Assembly: GCA_022885665.1 (NCBI GenBank)
Contig: JAGQDJ010000635.1
Span: 1 to 64,000, forward strand
DNA from: Triops longicaudatus
Taxonomy: Eukaryota > Arthropoda > Branchiopoda > Notostraca > Triopsidae
Direction: 5' to 3'
DNA: 64,000 nt
Each line of letters opens with the position of its first letter. Positions within the stretch are counted from its first letter, which is position 1. A model generated the notes under the pieces. That model saw nothing but the letters and a program-made list of their open reading frames with translations, did not search any database and was not told where the DNA came from. The position numbers were made by a program, and so were the translations under genes. Below are positions 32,886 through 45,280 of this stretch, piece by piece.

Positions 32886-35368
32886 TTACTGCGTTTTCGA
32901 TTTTTTGGCAGGTTTGCGTTGCATGACAGTGTTGGTACAAAACCTCTTTAGGGATCGAAAAACCCAAACAAGTGTAATGATGAGGACATGGGCGACAAAA
33001 GTAATAAATAAGATGATATCAATCATATAAATCTGGAAGACTGTGAGGTCTCGTGCAGGAGAACGAAGATGTTCAGCACCTTGGTGTCGAATTACATATT
33101 CAACCCAGTAAACAGCGCGTTGGACGGGAGTTTCGGGCTGGTCTTTTAGGAATTTGGAGAGACGTTTTACTTTTGTAGAATAACTAGACGGAAAATGAAT
33201 TAAAACGGTGCTCGTACAGGACAGTAATTCGTTTGTAAGTAGTTATAATTAAGTACTTACGAGGGATCTTTAACAACGGTTTGAATCGCATCAAAAATTA
33301 TGTCTTCAGTTACATTATCCCAGGACAAGTGAATGGCATAGCCATCTTTAGCACCTTTAGCTAAATATAAGAAAAAGCGTATATTAAAACGGTTTTTTTT
33401 AATTTATATTTTTTTTTACCAAGATTAACAATTTGGTCACCGAAGACGGGTAAACCAATCAAAGGACAACCATGGTATACACTTTCTTGCGTGCTAAGTA
33501 AACCACCGTGTGTAATAAATGCTTTTATTTTCTCGTGACCTATAAAAAATATTAACAAATAGTAAAATACATAAAAATAAGAAAACTTTTGGTAAAAAAT
33601 CATTAGAATTTCAGTCTTACCTAGCAGATCTTGTTGTGGCAGCCATTGAACCAAGCGTACGTTGTCGCTCAAACCTTCGATTTTTTCATCTGTTTCCCAT
33701 TTCCATAGAACTCTTTGGGGTAGACGACTGAATGCCTTGACAAACATGTGTCTGACATGTAATGGGATATCTACTCCTCGTAACACGGATCCAAAACTGA
33801 TAATTATGAAACCATGGTCCCCAGCTCCGTTCACGAAATTTTCCAGATCCTGAAGAAGTAGTAATTCGTGATTTTGAGATACGGAATTAAAAGTTAAATG
33901 TAAAACAATCAAGCTTGAGTTTTAACCTATTCAAATTTTAAGCGTATGTACAATGAAATATTTACGCGCTTTACGCATATTTACGCGATTGTGCAGTAGA
34001 TATCACCAATTGTTCCTGATGGTAATGTTAATCTGGTTGATACACGCAAAGTGCTTTTTAAAGAAAAGTTTTTTTTTTTCAGAAATGCAAATTTTAACAT
34101 TTTACGTACGACAGTACCAAAGATTGGCTTCTACTTATAAAGTACCATTTATTAACGTGAATTTTAATGCAAGAAGTTTTAAAATCGCGAATATAGTTTC
34201 AAAAAAAAAAAAAAAAAAAATTCCTGAAAATACTACCGTGTTGTTCGCCCGTAAGAAGTCAAATGAGACAGAAGAAAAAAATTAAAACGCGATTCTTAGA
34301 AATAATTGCCCGACATTTGTTTATAGGACAACAACACCTACATTACTATCAGAAAGATTTTGTGAATTATTCCAAATTTTCAGCACAATCTGCCGAAAAT
34401 GTTAACAACTTATTCTTCTATTAAGGCCCTTAAATATCAAATTGAATCCGACAGCTATTTGCATTTAATAAAATTTATAATTTACTTATAATAATAATAT
34501 TTAATTTATATCAAATAATTTGTGTTACTTGTGGTAGAGGTTTAGCGGGTTTGCAGTGCATAGCTCCCACTTCAGCAATGGCTGGATTTGACGGAAATTG
34601 GTACGTTATGACTGGGTGCGTGTTGGTTAACAGGAAACTAGCATTATAATCGATGTCACGGAGATCGGGCGTATTGGGCAAGAACTTTCGAGCAAACATG
34701 TTCCATTGAGGCATCAGGACAAATTTACGGTAATATACGTTAAGCAGTGTTTGCCAAACGTTATCAAAACGCTCAAGGAAACTCATTTTGTTTGTGTACG
34801 CTCCCTGGAACTCGGGTACGTAAGTTGCAGCGTTAGGAGCTCCGATAGCATCCAATACCCATGTTGGAGGTGCGCTGGTACTTAGATAAATAAACGGTAC
34901 TTGAAAATGGTGTACCAACGGGAGCATGCATTCGTTGAAAAGCGCGTCGACAATAGCGAGATCGTACGTTTTGCTTTTGTCTTGCAAAAAGGCTTGGAAT
35001 TGAGGATCTTGGTACGTAATTTCGCAAATGCTAGTGATCATCGGAAAAACTTTGCTCCAGAACTGCGGAACCGTGGGTCGTTTGGCGCTAAAAGGCATTT
35101 TCACTTGTTTGAAGAATTCGACAGCTTTAGTAGGAACGATTTCGCGCATTCCATTGTTTTTCGAGGCTTCGCTAGAAGGATGATGTGGACTGATGATTGT
35201 TAATTCGTGTCCACGTTTGGCTAATTCGTTGATCAGCGGTACGAAGACGGCTTTGTGGCTTTTGGAAGCAAAGGCTAGTAAGACTAGAATGTTGGCACTT
35301 TGTACCCATTCCGCATAGGAGAACAAAAGGCACACCGTTAACCAGGAAAACCACCGAATGCTCAACAT
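32886..35368 (-). CDS. UDP-glycosyltransferase 4 (GT1 family)
   Basis: Exons 35368-34529, 33849-33621, 33539-33420, 33360-33261, 33183-32886 give 528 residues. Closest in the window to UGT-1: the signal peptides are nearly identical (MLSIRWFSWLTVCLLFSYAE versus MLGIRWFSLITVCLLVSCVE), followed by ANILVLLAFASKSHK in both. Asp in YDLAIVDALFNECMLP; donor site VQWLPQQDLLGHEKIKAF, then THGGLLSTQESVYHGCPL and GDQIVNLA, with the usual GDQ followed by IVN where UGT-1 has TIN. The C-terminal membrane helix (MIDIILFITFVAHVLIITLV) is followed by a basic tail ending KKSKTQ. The ATG abuts an acceptor (TTCTATAG|ATG). The first intron (34528-33850) is about 680 bp, longer than in the paralogs. UGT-1 and UGT-4 being sisters while 20 kb apart implies segmental duplication or translocation rather than simple tandem growth. 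Confidence 0.95.
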
Positions 35369-35524
35369 CTATAGAAATTTCGCTAATTTACAAAGAAATT
35401 CAATACTCACAAAACAAATATCTACTTACCTTAATAGTGTTCCGCACGAGCTGAAGTTAAGTAGCAATTGTTAAAATCGTTTAATACTTGTGGTAGAGCG
35501 GATCACAGTCTTAAGCGTTACTTA

Positions 35525-35539
35525 CCCGTCGTAGACGGG
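35525..35539 (-). promoter_or_regulatory. Palindrome in UGT-4 leader region
   Basis: CCCGTC-GTA-GACGGG, about 160 bp upstream of the UGT-4 ATG. On the minus strand it runs into GACGG|GTAAGT, a strong 5' splice site, so the palindrome would lie at the end of a noncoding first exon and its last base pair would overlap the donor. Counterpart of the UGT-1 palindrome. Confidence 0.5.
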
Positions 35540-36092
35540 AGCGAAAATGGCTAGAAAACTTCCCTGTCCGTTGAAAGTGTAAGCAGGAACGAACCGTGAA
35601 TCTAGGTATGAAGGTCATTTGAGCAGTAAGTTAGTGGGAAGATGATAGCGGTGGTCTTCTGCAGCGTCATCCCCATGCAGCAAAAAGCCCGAGGAGCCTG
35701 CTGAGATACCCTTATTTTTTAAAAGTTCAGTGCCTCCTTAAAGCCTGGGGCATTCGTCCTTTTTATACAAGAGCTTAAGCCGGGGTTTGAGAATTGCACT
35801 CAGTCAATCCAAGTAACAAAAGAACGGATTCTTATTTAAGACAGTGACATAATAACCAATTTAATTCGACGCTATTTTAAATCCCGTAAATTACTAATAA
35901 ATTGCTTTTAGTTGTTCTTATACAAATCAAATTATTACCCAATACTAAGCTATTGAGGCACTAGGCCTAGTTCCTACCTAGTAACAACCGAAAGCTTAGC
36001 GTGCAAAAAAAAAAATCCACAAATAGCAAATCAAGGATAAACGGCATTAGAGCAAAAATTGCTTGCCATGAAAATGGCGCCCTCGTGAACTT

Positions 36093-36153
36093 GGTTCCAC
36101 GAATCACTCTAGAATCCTGGTTCCACGAATCACTCTAGGATCCTGGTTCCACG
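36093..36153. repeat. 26-bp direct repeat, ~2.3 copies
   Basis: GGTTCCACGAATCACTCTAG followed by (A/G)ATCCT occurs twice in tandem (starting 36093 and 36119) with a third partial copy at 36145. Lies about 200 bp upstream of the GR-1 ATG. Confidence 0.85.
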
Positions 36154-36327
36154 GCACTTTTTCTTATTGTCATAACATAAGAATATTTCGAAACCTTAAG
36201 TGCACAATTGTCCTAACGTTTGCACATGCGTTGTTATGCTGCATCACTCAAAGCGCTTTGACACTATTGAGTTGACTACTCCGTGAAGTGAAGTCACTCG
36301 ATCACGATTAGTGAAAAGCTGGAACAA

Positions 36328-37716
36328 ATGGTGGATTCGCTTGAAAGTAGTTCACAGTTGACGAAAATTTTACCGGGAAACTTTTTTCTCGCATTACGAT
36401 GGTGGACCAGGTGTTGTTTCCTGTTAGGCTTTCCGTTTCACAAACTCAGCTACAATGCATTCGTTCATTTTTACGTTAAAATACTTCCAGTAGTCAACAT
36501 TGTTATCGGGCTATTCACTGTAGTGGGCTTCACGATAGTAGGAATTGAACACCAGGGGGATTCAATGGCGTATCAAATCAGCAACCATTTAATCAATTTG
36601 GCACTATTTATTTCCAACAGCGTTCTCCATATGATTATTACCTGCAAGTTGGAAATGTTCCAAAACTTATTCCAAGCCTTGAATCAGCAACTGGTTGTCG
36701 ACAGAAAATTCAAGAAAAGGCTGCAAATAGCTACTTGTGTGCTTCTTATCTACATGGTCATTACGGTAATTTTAATATAAATAATAAAGATACACTAATT
36801 GAGACCAATGATAAACGATTAGCTATCAACTTGCGCAGTATTCGCCGCGTTCTCGAAAAAACGTGGAACAAGTTTGTCCGAAATAACCTTTAGTCTACTT
36901 TGGACTTTATGGATTGTTATCGAAATTTACCCAGAGATCATGTCACATACGATTTCGCTCGTCATCACTGCGCTGGGATACCAGTTTTCTTTGCTAAAGA
37001 CTACAATAGAAACTGAGAATCAGGTGAACTGGAAAGAGCTCTACGCTCGTCACTTAAAGCTTTGCAGGTTGGCTGCAAACGTACAGAAATGCTTCAATAC
37101 GACGCTGACAATTATAATGAGCTGTACGCTCTTGCGGATATGTCTGAATTTCTTCTTTTTGGCGGAGCACGTTGTCGCGCAAAACTTCTCGGCTAGCTTT
37201 TATAGAATAGTTACTATAATGGTCATGCGTTCAATCAGATGTATCGGCCCTTGCGTGGCTGCGGATTACTTAAGAGACCAAGTATGTCTGTCAATACGCG
37301 TTATACATATATTATAAGATTGTTCCCGATTTTCAACGAAGGCGAGTTCTTTGAAGCTAAGTATGGCAGAAGCTGACTTCAAACACCTCTATTTATCAGA
37401 TATTAATAGCGTATGAGTCTTTGTGTTACATTACAGCGTACAAATCGTGACATTTTTCTAACTCAATATTTAGGCGCCAACAAACTCAACGGCAGTAAAG
37501 ACAGCACTTGCTGCAAATATTCGCGGTTTACAGTACTTAACGTCCATTTCTGTGGGAGGATTTTGCCGATTAGGGAAACCGCTAATCCTTACGGTGAAGA
37601 TGCATTTTTTATAGTTTTCAAACGTTAAATGTGCGAAATATTAGATGTTGGCCGTAATTCTCTCATATTTTGTACTGCTTCGACAAGTGAGAAGTTCGGA
37701 AGCAATTCCGCAGTAA
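36328..37716 (+). CDS. Gustatory-receptor-like 7TM protein 1
   Basis: Insect-type GR/OR superfamily membrane receptor, probably a chemoreceptor channel. Five exons: 36328-36765, 36823-37281, 37342-37410, 37474-37593, 37645-37716; 385 residues. Exon 2 must use the weaker acceptor ACGATTAG|CTA, because the stronger one at TTGCGCAG breaks the frame; that choice gives 459 nt, equal to GR-2 and GR-3. Landmarks: LRWWTRCCFLLGFPF near the N-terminus, LGYQFSLLKTTIE, LYARHLKLCRLAANVQKCF (intracellular loop), AADYLRDQ, ISVGGFCRLGKPLILT, and the C-terminal signature SYFVLLRQ (TYhhhhhQ type). Seven hydrophobic segments are apparent. First of four tandem paralogs. Confidence 0.85.
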
Positions 37717-38645
37717 TTGTACGACAATTTGTAATAATTAACAAATGCATGCGATTTAAGTTCGTCCTTTATTTCATTGTATTGGTTTTCATGAACTGCA
37801 AATTACAAAAGATATGAAGCACCTTCCTTTTTAATGTATTTTAAAGCTATCAGACTATCAAATTGATGAAAAGCTATCAGACTAATTCTGCAATGCAAAC
37901 ACAGTGAAGTCTGGTCAATAAATTGAGAATCGTTAAAGTGCCCATTACGAATTCAGAGGCAATTGTATCCTGAAAATGCCAGGTCATTCCGTTTCTTTAC
38001 TGCCAGGCAGTAAATAATGATAATAATAATAATAACAATAATAATAATAGTATATATTAGATGCTGGCAGTAATCCTTACATACTTTGTACTACTCCGCC
38101 AAGTGAAAATTTCGGAGTCAGATTTTTCGTGCAACTGTACGAAGGTTTGTACAAATCAAGGAAGAATTTTTGTAGCTACGGTTCTTCTATTTTGAAAAAT
38201 TCGTTGGTTTAGCTGCTCTTGTGCAGGAATTGGTGTAGAATTATTCTGCGGAAATTGAAAGTCGAAGCTTAATACAAGTGGTAAATTAAAAAAAATACTC
38301 TTGATGTGTGCAACTTACGCTAATGAAAATGTCACGCTGAAGGAAAAGAAGCTAATTGACTACATGAGGATAACCCGATAACCTTTTCGTGTTCCAATTT
38401 CATTAATTTAATGTGTTTGGCTATTACTTGTTTTAAGTTTCTTGTTCAAGATCGTTGATACCTACTTAACACGTTTATCTTGAAACCTTGTCTATTAAAT
38501 TACGATTCTTAAACGTTTTCGCACTCTCCGTATTGCATTTACGGTGTGCTTCGACCTACACCGGAGTTAGCACACGAGCGAGCTACTTCTAAAATACCAG
38601 TGCACTAACGGAGTTACTTTCTATCAGTGTTGTTGGACATCTACA
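37717..38645. other. Spacer between GR-1 and GR-2
   Basis: Contains an orphan GR last exon (next entry), a short (AAT)n tract at about 38015-38050, and a 15-bp direct repeat AAAGCTATCAGACTA around 37845-37885. Otherwise nothing. Confidence 0.5.
38061..38195 (+). pseudogene. Orphan GR terminal exon
   Basis: TATATTAG| is followed by an open frame MLAVILTYFVLLRQVKISES, nearly identical to GR-1 exon 5 (MLAVILSYFVLLRQVRSSEA), running to a stop at 38195. It lies about 350 bp past the GR-1 stop with no matching upstream GR exons. It is either the remnant of a deleted fifth receptor or an alternative last exon of GR-1 that gives a longer, different C-terminus. Confidence 0.7.
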
Positions 38646-40049
38646 ATGAATTGCGTACGGAAGATGGACGAAAAAGTGGAAAAATATCCGACACATAATT
38701 TATTTAATTCGTTGCGCTGGTGGTTCAATCTTTGTTTTGTCATAGGCTTACCATTCAGCCAAATTAATTACAATATTTTCGTTCAGCTGCAAGTTCTCAT
38801 CCTCCTGTTAATTAACATAGCTTCGGTGGTATTTGTAATAACGGGCTCAACACTCATGGACCGCAAGAAATATTATGACATTTCGGTTGCGTTTCAAATA
38901 AGTGGCCACTTGGGTCATTTATTCTACTTGTTCAGGGACAGCATTCTCTACGTGTTTTTTGTGTGGAAATTCAAGGTATTCCGTGGACTCGTTGAAACTA
39001 TACATGAACAGGTTACGATCGATACTAAACTGCAGAAATTTTTACAAAGATCCACAGTCTTGATTATAATCTGGATAGCTGTGATTGTAAGTAAGGAAAA
39101 AACTAGAGCGATTAAAAAGTCACGTTTATTTTTAAAAATTAGCAAACAAGCATGATACTCTGCTTCACGTTAACTTCGCAGCCAATTTTTATTTACACTG
39201 GAATACTACATAGAACAGCTGGATTTTTCACGTCTGCTACGGAAATTCATTCTGAAGTTTCGTCATACACGCTTGTGTTGCTTTTAACCACGCTGGGATA
39301 TCAATTTTCTTTGCTGAAAAGCGCAATAATAGATGCTGAGACGCGAATTCAGTGGGACGCTGTTCAGGAGCGTCATATTCAGCTTTGCAAATTGGCCCAT
39401 AAGTTGCAGGCAGCTTTTAGCGTACCACTTACGATTCTTGTAAGTGGTACACTCAGTGGCATTTGTTTTACCGTCTTCTACCTAGCAGAGGATTTTGTGC
39501 AAGGGGAATTCTCGTTCATATTTTTGAAGTTGATGTACGTAGCCTCCTTTTCGCTAAGATGCATCTGCCTTTGTTTTGCTGCTGATTTGCTAAGAAACCA
39601 AGTAAAGATAAATTACTGTAAAATCTCATATTTCCTGACGATTTTCTTTCATTGTGGTGGCTAGGCGAAATCTCTGACACTGGACTTAGCGGACGCTGCT
39701 GGAAAATTCCGTCATTCTCCAGAAACACAAAATGTAGACAGAAATTTACATAATCTACATTTGATACATGAATATTTCGTATTAACAGATTATACGAAGC
39801 ATTTCCGGTAATGTTCTAAGCTTAGAGCACTTGACGTCCTTTTCGGTAGGAGGATTTTGCCAATTGGGTAAACCACTACTTCTAACGGTACGTCCATATC
39901 TTGACAATCGTAGGAATAAACTAATATTTAGCAGAAAATTTGATCTAAAAAACTAATTTAAATTAAAATTTGATCTCCAGATTCTGGCAGTGGTTCTTAC
40001 ATACTTCGTATTATTACGCCAAGTGCGATCGGGGGAGTTGAGCCCATAG
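38646..40049 (+). CDS. Gustatory-receptor-like 7TM protein 2
   Basis: Five exons: 38646-39086, 39143-39601, 39665-39733, 39789-39887, 39981-40049; 378 residues. Exon 2 starts at AAAATTAG|CAAACA, not at the later TTCGCAG, which restores the 459-nt length shared with GR-1 and GR-3. Landmarks: LRWWFNLCFVIGLPF, LGYQFSLLKSAI, ERHIQLCKLAHKLQ, FAADLLRNQ, LEHLTSFSVGGFCQLGKPLL, LTYFVLLRQ. A short alternative start (MDEK) lies nine bases downstream of the first in-frame codons. Ligand not predictable. Confidence 0.87.
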
Positions 40050-40634
40050 TTGATCTCGACTAATATTTACCTTCGCTTAACAAAAATATTTGTCATTCAT
40101 AGGAAATAAAATTCGCGCACAAGAAAACTCATTATTTTAAGCCTGGACGATCTTTCAGCCAATCAATTAAGCATTGAAGTTATTAACACGACTCGTTTCG
40201 CGAATGATATTCCACAATTACGGTTAGAATAATATAGTATTTTCTTGAACTCCGATCTGTAACTCCAGGGAAATTCCATGGAAACTTTTGTGAAATTGTA
40301 CGTAACGAATTGAAGGTACATATTATGCAAATAAACAAGTACGCGAGATATTGCACGTGATTGATCGATAGATAAAAATTCAAACTATTGTAATACTTAA
40401 TTCAAGCTCTACAACAGTGTTCATGATAGGCTCTGTTGACAAGCCACCAAAAATGCGTCAAAAGGAACTAAAGTGGATGATCAATTATCCGATAACCCCG
40501 AGATGGTTGCCAGACTTTTCGGTGTGGAAGGTGGTAACCGTTGTTATTAAATATTCTTGCGCAAGTCTCTTCAAAGGTAAAAAGTAATAACAACCCCTTC
40601 TTGTTCAGAGTTAAGTGAACGTCGGCAATAAGAG
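40050..40634. other. Spacer between GR-2 and GR-3
   Basis: No coding or repeat signal beyond short shadow ORFs. Presumed GR-2 3' flank and GR-3 promoter. Confidence 0.5.
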
Positions 40635-42070
40635 ATGTGCTCGAGGTCAACAAGTGTTTCAAAAAATGCGGTTCCTAAAGCACGCAACTTGCTTGACGCT
40701 TTACGGTGGTGGATGAAGTTCTGTTCTGTGCTGGGTTTACCTTTCGGCTCATCAACTTGCACTTATGCTGTTAAATTATACACCCTACTATTTTTATTGG
40801 CTCACTTAGCAATTGGATTCATAATATCCACCGGCTTAACCTTCAAGGATTTATGGGAAAATTGGAATTCTACTGCGCTTCAGATCAGTAGCCATGTGGG
40901 GCACGTGTTTTACTTCCTGATTAACTGCGGTCTTCACGCAGTAATAGTATGGAAGCTGCGAGAATTTCGTGCGGTAATAGAAGCAATGAATCAACTGTCG
41001 ATTTTTGACGCGGACTTTCAGTGGTTTGCACAAAAAGCTACGTGTCTCACAATCCTTATTCTAACACTTTCAGTAAGTAGAATTATAACTTTCCTGGGTT
41101 ATTTATAGAAAACAAATATAAAAAGTACTTTAAAACTAGCAGCGTAGAAAATTTCTGAGCCACGAAGCAATTTTTTGCTATGCTCTATTAATCTTATCTG
41201 CTCGTCATCTAGCGTGTGGTTTGTGTACTTTTCCGAGGCTTAAGTGGTATCTCAATATTTGGTTGGCCACAATGGTGTTTTACTTCAGTTTGGATCGTCT
41301 GGGAGTCATTTGCTATATTTCAGGATGCCATTATTTACACAATAGTTTTCCTAATCCTGGCGCTTGGCGTTCAATTTTCTTTACTCCGACGCGCTATGGA
41401 GACCGAGAAACTGGTTAATTGGGAAAAGCTTTATGAACGACACATTCAACTCTGCAAAATGGCCGGAGAGCTCCAAAAATGCCTTGATGTACCTTTGGCT
41501 CTAATCGTGGCTTGTACACTTATTGTTTTATGCATTGATGGCTTCTACTTTGCCGAAATCTTTGTTTTCGAACAGTTCTGTCACAATTTTTACCGAGCAA
41601 TTATCACTGGCTTACACTATTGCATCAAAATTATTGGTCTCTGTGCAGTGGCTGACCATCTGAGATATGAGGTACTCCTTGTAATGCTCATATTGCATTG
41701 TAATTTCGGGTCAATTGCTGTAAATAGGCAAAATCCATGGCGCTCAATGTGGCAGAAGCTGAGTTCGTTTACCGCAACGTACCCAATATTAGAAATGTAT
41801 ATAAGTCTTGATTTTCTAAATGCGTTTTTTGCTAATTTTCCCTCGTATTCTTGAAGGTTATTCATGGTCTTTCTGAGAATTTGCGCAGTTTAGAGCACTT
41901 GACGTCTTTAAACGTGGGCGGGTTCTGCCAACTAAGCAAATCCCTATTTCTGACAGTAAGTTGTAAAAATGTATTGCTGCAAATCTGTTATATTAATGGT
42001 CAAGATGGTGGCCGCGGCGATTACGTACTTTGTACTGCTACGACAAATAAGAGGTTCGGAAATAGACTAG
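40635..42070 (+). CDS. Gustatory-receptor-like 7TM protein 3
   Basis: Five exons: 40635-41072, 41213-41671, 41728-41796, 41857-41955, 42005-42070; 376 residues. Landmarks: LRWWMKFCSVLGLPF, LGVQFSLLRRAMETE, YERHIQLCKMAGELQKCL, AVADHLRYE, LEHLTSLNVGGFCQLSKSLF, ITYFVLLRQIRGSEID. The exon 4 to 5 junction is LT|MVAAAITYF. Exon lengths (438, 459, 69, 99, 66 nt) nearly equal those of GR-1 and GR-2, which supports every boundary chosen. Confidence 0.88.
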
Positions 42071-43043
42071 CCTACCACCTAGAAGCGTTGAATAAACCTG
42101 AAAACTAGTCCGACAATGGATCGCACTTGAAAACTACCTGATTACGAAGTATAAGGATAAAAATATCGGAATCCTGTTCTTGTGAGCTTGCTTCAAAATT
42201 ATACTAACACTGTCAAAGAAATGCTAAATACACCTAAAGAAATAAAGCAACGCTTACACGCTTGCAAAATTTGCTGATCTTATTCCGGTAGGTGGCACCA
42301 CAGTTCAAAGTCAATCTTTGATGTTATTGATTATTCCTTTTTACTTTTTTTGTCAATCTGTTTTCTGTTGCGCAGGAAGAAATAAAGCTTCATCTAAAAC
42401 AACCATATCTCGAGGCAATATTTGCTGTCAAATGAGAGGCTTACGGTTTGTCACCACTAGCTTTACTGCATCTAGAGATATTAGCTAGTGTTACGTTCTA
42501 CTCCTTTTCAAATTCCGTTTATTCGTAACTTCCAATTTACATCAACACCAAAACGAACTCCGATACAAAATCACACAAAAACACTCTCCTTCTTGTGCTA
42601 ACTCTCACTTTACGTTCACAACAATCAAATTTCACGCTCAAGAAACACAACTGACTCAAAGGAAGGTCAAAAAGGAACTAACTATTACAGGCTCGGTGCA
42701 GGGGATTTCATTCTTACCAACAATGAATCTTAGGATTCATTGCTGGGCGGCTACGAAATTGACTGTTGGGTAATATCGAACGCCACACAAGCTATTTTCG
42801 AAATGGAAAGTGTCCGAGGCACTTAAAATTTCACGCTACTCACAAACGAGGCTGTCAAAAGCCTTTTCAGTTATTAAGGTCAATTTCTTTAATAGATCTG
42901 GTTGGTTTGCTGAACCAATACATGTCTTTCAATTTCGCAGTATTGTTTCCTTACGTTAGCCGGACGGAGGTCCGATAAAGTTGACTGTTTGCCTCTCGTT
43001 TCGGCAGTTATTTGCAATAAAGAAGTAAAAAAAGGCTGGCTTA
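42071..43043. other. Spacer between GR-3 and GR-4
   Basis: No gene seen. A small palindrome CAATGAATCT/AGGATTCATTG sits at 42721-42742. ORFs at 42766-42978 and 42956-43219 look like chance. Confidence 0.5.
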
Positions 43044-44505
43044 ATGAAGCCTATGTACGATTTCACACCAGTGAGTGGTTTTCTGAAAACGGCCGTAATC
43101 AAAGTACCAGCACGTACCGAAACTTTGCAACGAAACTTACGTTGGTGGCTGGGATTTTGTTTTATCCTCGGCATACCGTTAGGTGACGCGAGCTGTGGCT
43201 TCACAGTGAAGTTATACATGGCTCTTCTTTTGATCGCAAATCTGGCATTTAATTTACCTATTCTAATCTTCTGTACTACATCCGTAGCAACAGCTACTCA
43301 GCAGATAATGAACCTAACAGTACTATGCATGACGTATTATAGCTGCTTCTTGCAAACATTCATCTTGCAACTGTGCCTGATGTGGAATTTAAAGAAAATA
43401 CGAGCGTTGTTCCTGGCTTTGAATGAGGACGTCATTTTCGATCTTAATCTTAAAAGAATTTTACAGAAAGCTTCACCGTTAGCGGTATTTTACGCGCTAT
43501 TTGTGGTAAGCTCATTTCATAGAACTATTAAGAAAGCAAATTTTTAATATAATGTTTGCCCTGTTTAAATTCAGCAATTCTGCATTAACATGGGAAATGT
43601 CGCAGCCAATGGTCCAATTTTCGACTGGTCCAAAGACGTACGTTCGGGTTTCTGGTTTTGCTATTCCAACTTCGGACTCTATTCTTACGTTATAAGCTAC
43701 ACGATCGCTTTGCTGACCTTTGTGCTAGGATACCAGTTCTCTCTGTTTAAAGACGCCATTAAGCTACATAACGGTGATTCCTGGGAGAAACTTTACCAAC
43801 GTCATCTACAGCTTTGCAAATTAGCGGGCCAACTACAAGAATGTTTCAGCGTGACACTCACGATACTCTTCACAGGCTTTCTGCTTACCTTTTGCGTGGC
43901 CGTTTTCTATATCTCCTCTATGAATTCTTACACTTCTTTCTTGTTACCTTGGCTTATTCTTGCGGCAGCGGATGTCTGCATGAGATGCGTATGTATCTGC
44001 TCAGCTGCGGATTACTTGAAAAGCCAGGTAAATGAAAACAACTACTAGCACGAACAAATCGAACCGAAATAGTATTGCTGAAACATACAGGCTGAATCTA
44101 TTGCGCTGCAACTTGCCGAGGTTGACGTCAAACAATGCACGCAATACTCGAAAGAAGTACTGCTTACTTTAAATATGAGATACTCTAAGAAGTAAATGTG
44201 TCAATATTTTGCAATAGGTCGTGCAACGCTTAACAGCCAACGTTCGCAACTTTGAATACCTGACGACGTTTTCTGTTGGCGGATTTTTTCACTTGAACAA
44301 ATCACTACTCTTAGCAGTATATAGTGATTAAACCAAATTCGTTGGATATTAATGCTTTATTTAGATGTCTGCTAACACCCTGACTTATTTCTTACTGCTC
44401 TGGCAGACACGGAATGATGAACTGAAAACCTATGGCCAAACAAATCCTTTTGTCACAACCGGTGCAAGTTCTACTCAAACTGATGCCTCGATTAAATTTA
44501 CTTAA
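43044..44505 (+). CDS. Gustatory-receptor-like 7TM protein 4
   Basis: Five exons: 43044-43505, 43575-44027, 44091-44156, 44218-44316, 44365-44505; 406 residues. Most diverged of the array: longer N-terminus, exon 2 two codons shorter, and a 47-codon last exon (others 22-24) with a Ser/Thr-rich cytosolic or extracellular tail after LTYFLLLWQ. Landmarks: LRWWLGFCFILGIPLG, LGYQFSLFKDAIKL, YQRHLQLCKLAGQLQECF, SAADYLKSQ, FEYLTTFSVGGFFHLNKSLLL. The Trp in place of Arg in the YFLLLWQ motif is unique here. Probably the oldest branch. Confidence 0.86.
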
Positions 44506-45166
44506 ATACGACAGGGAGATATAATGCCTTATTATACAGCTTAAGATGTTATAAGCTTTAGAAAGTAATTGAAACTAATTTTTTAATGCTGCCATCTGTG
44601 TGAATTTGAGTCCACATGATCTTTTTAAACTCAAAATTATAAAATTAAATTAAAGACTATTTAACGTTGTGTCCGCAAAAATCAAGAAAAATACGCTACA
44701 ACTACAGAGTTGATACTATCTCAACTAGATGGCGTCTGTGGCATATTGGAGCATTAGCGGATTTAAACAATTTTGAACTGTGCACAATAAAAATGGTGTC
44801 AAAACGACGGCTTTAAGTGTATTATTATACTAGAGTATTATAGCAAATCAACTGTTTGGTATGTCTGATCGTAAAATTTGCTTTGTGTACCACAAGAGGT
44901 AAGCAAAGTTTTTACGCAGAAATGTTTGCAGATCAAGGTCAAGACGCAGGAATCTTGAGTAACTCTCTCTTTTGCAGTGCCTGGGTTCATACGTGTATCT
45001 CATTTTTCTGCATACGTCGCACTGGTTAGGTTTTCCTGCCTTCTGGATGACTCCAAGGATCAAAACATTGGATCAGCGTGTTGAAAGGTTAGGTTCGCTA
45101 TGCATGACGAATACGATTCCAAGGTTCACACGTGGTCATGGAAAACAACACGTGCTATTCTCGCTG
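44506..45166. other. Spacer between GR array and MKIW family
   Basis: No gene seen; small ORFs only. Ends in the TATA box of the first MKIW gene. Confidence 0.5.
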
Positions 45167-45174
45167 TATATAAG
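45167..45174 (+). promoter_or_regulatory. TATA box of MKIW-1
   Basis: TATATAAG in TCGCTGTATATAAGAGCTG, 114 bp upstream of the ATG. The same octamer stands 113 bp upstream of MKIW-2, so promoter spacing is conserved. Confidence 0.7.
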
Positions 45175-45280
45175 AGCTGTAACTTGCTCGCTTCTGACAA
45201 ACCTAGCCACAGTTCACTTAACTTTAGAAGAGATTTATTGAAGAACGGTCCTGATCGAAATTAAAAGAAATAACGCAACA

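Larger units (their letters stand above)
35369..36327. other. Divergent spacer between UGT-4 and GR-1
   Basis: Holds the UGT-4 leader palindrome and a short tandem repeat (separate entries). No ORF supported. Confidence 0.5.
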
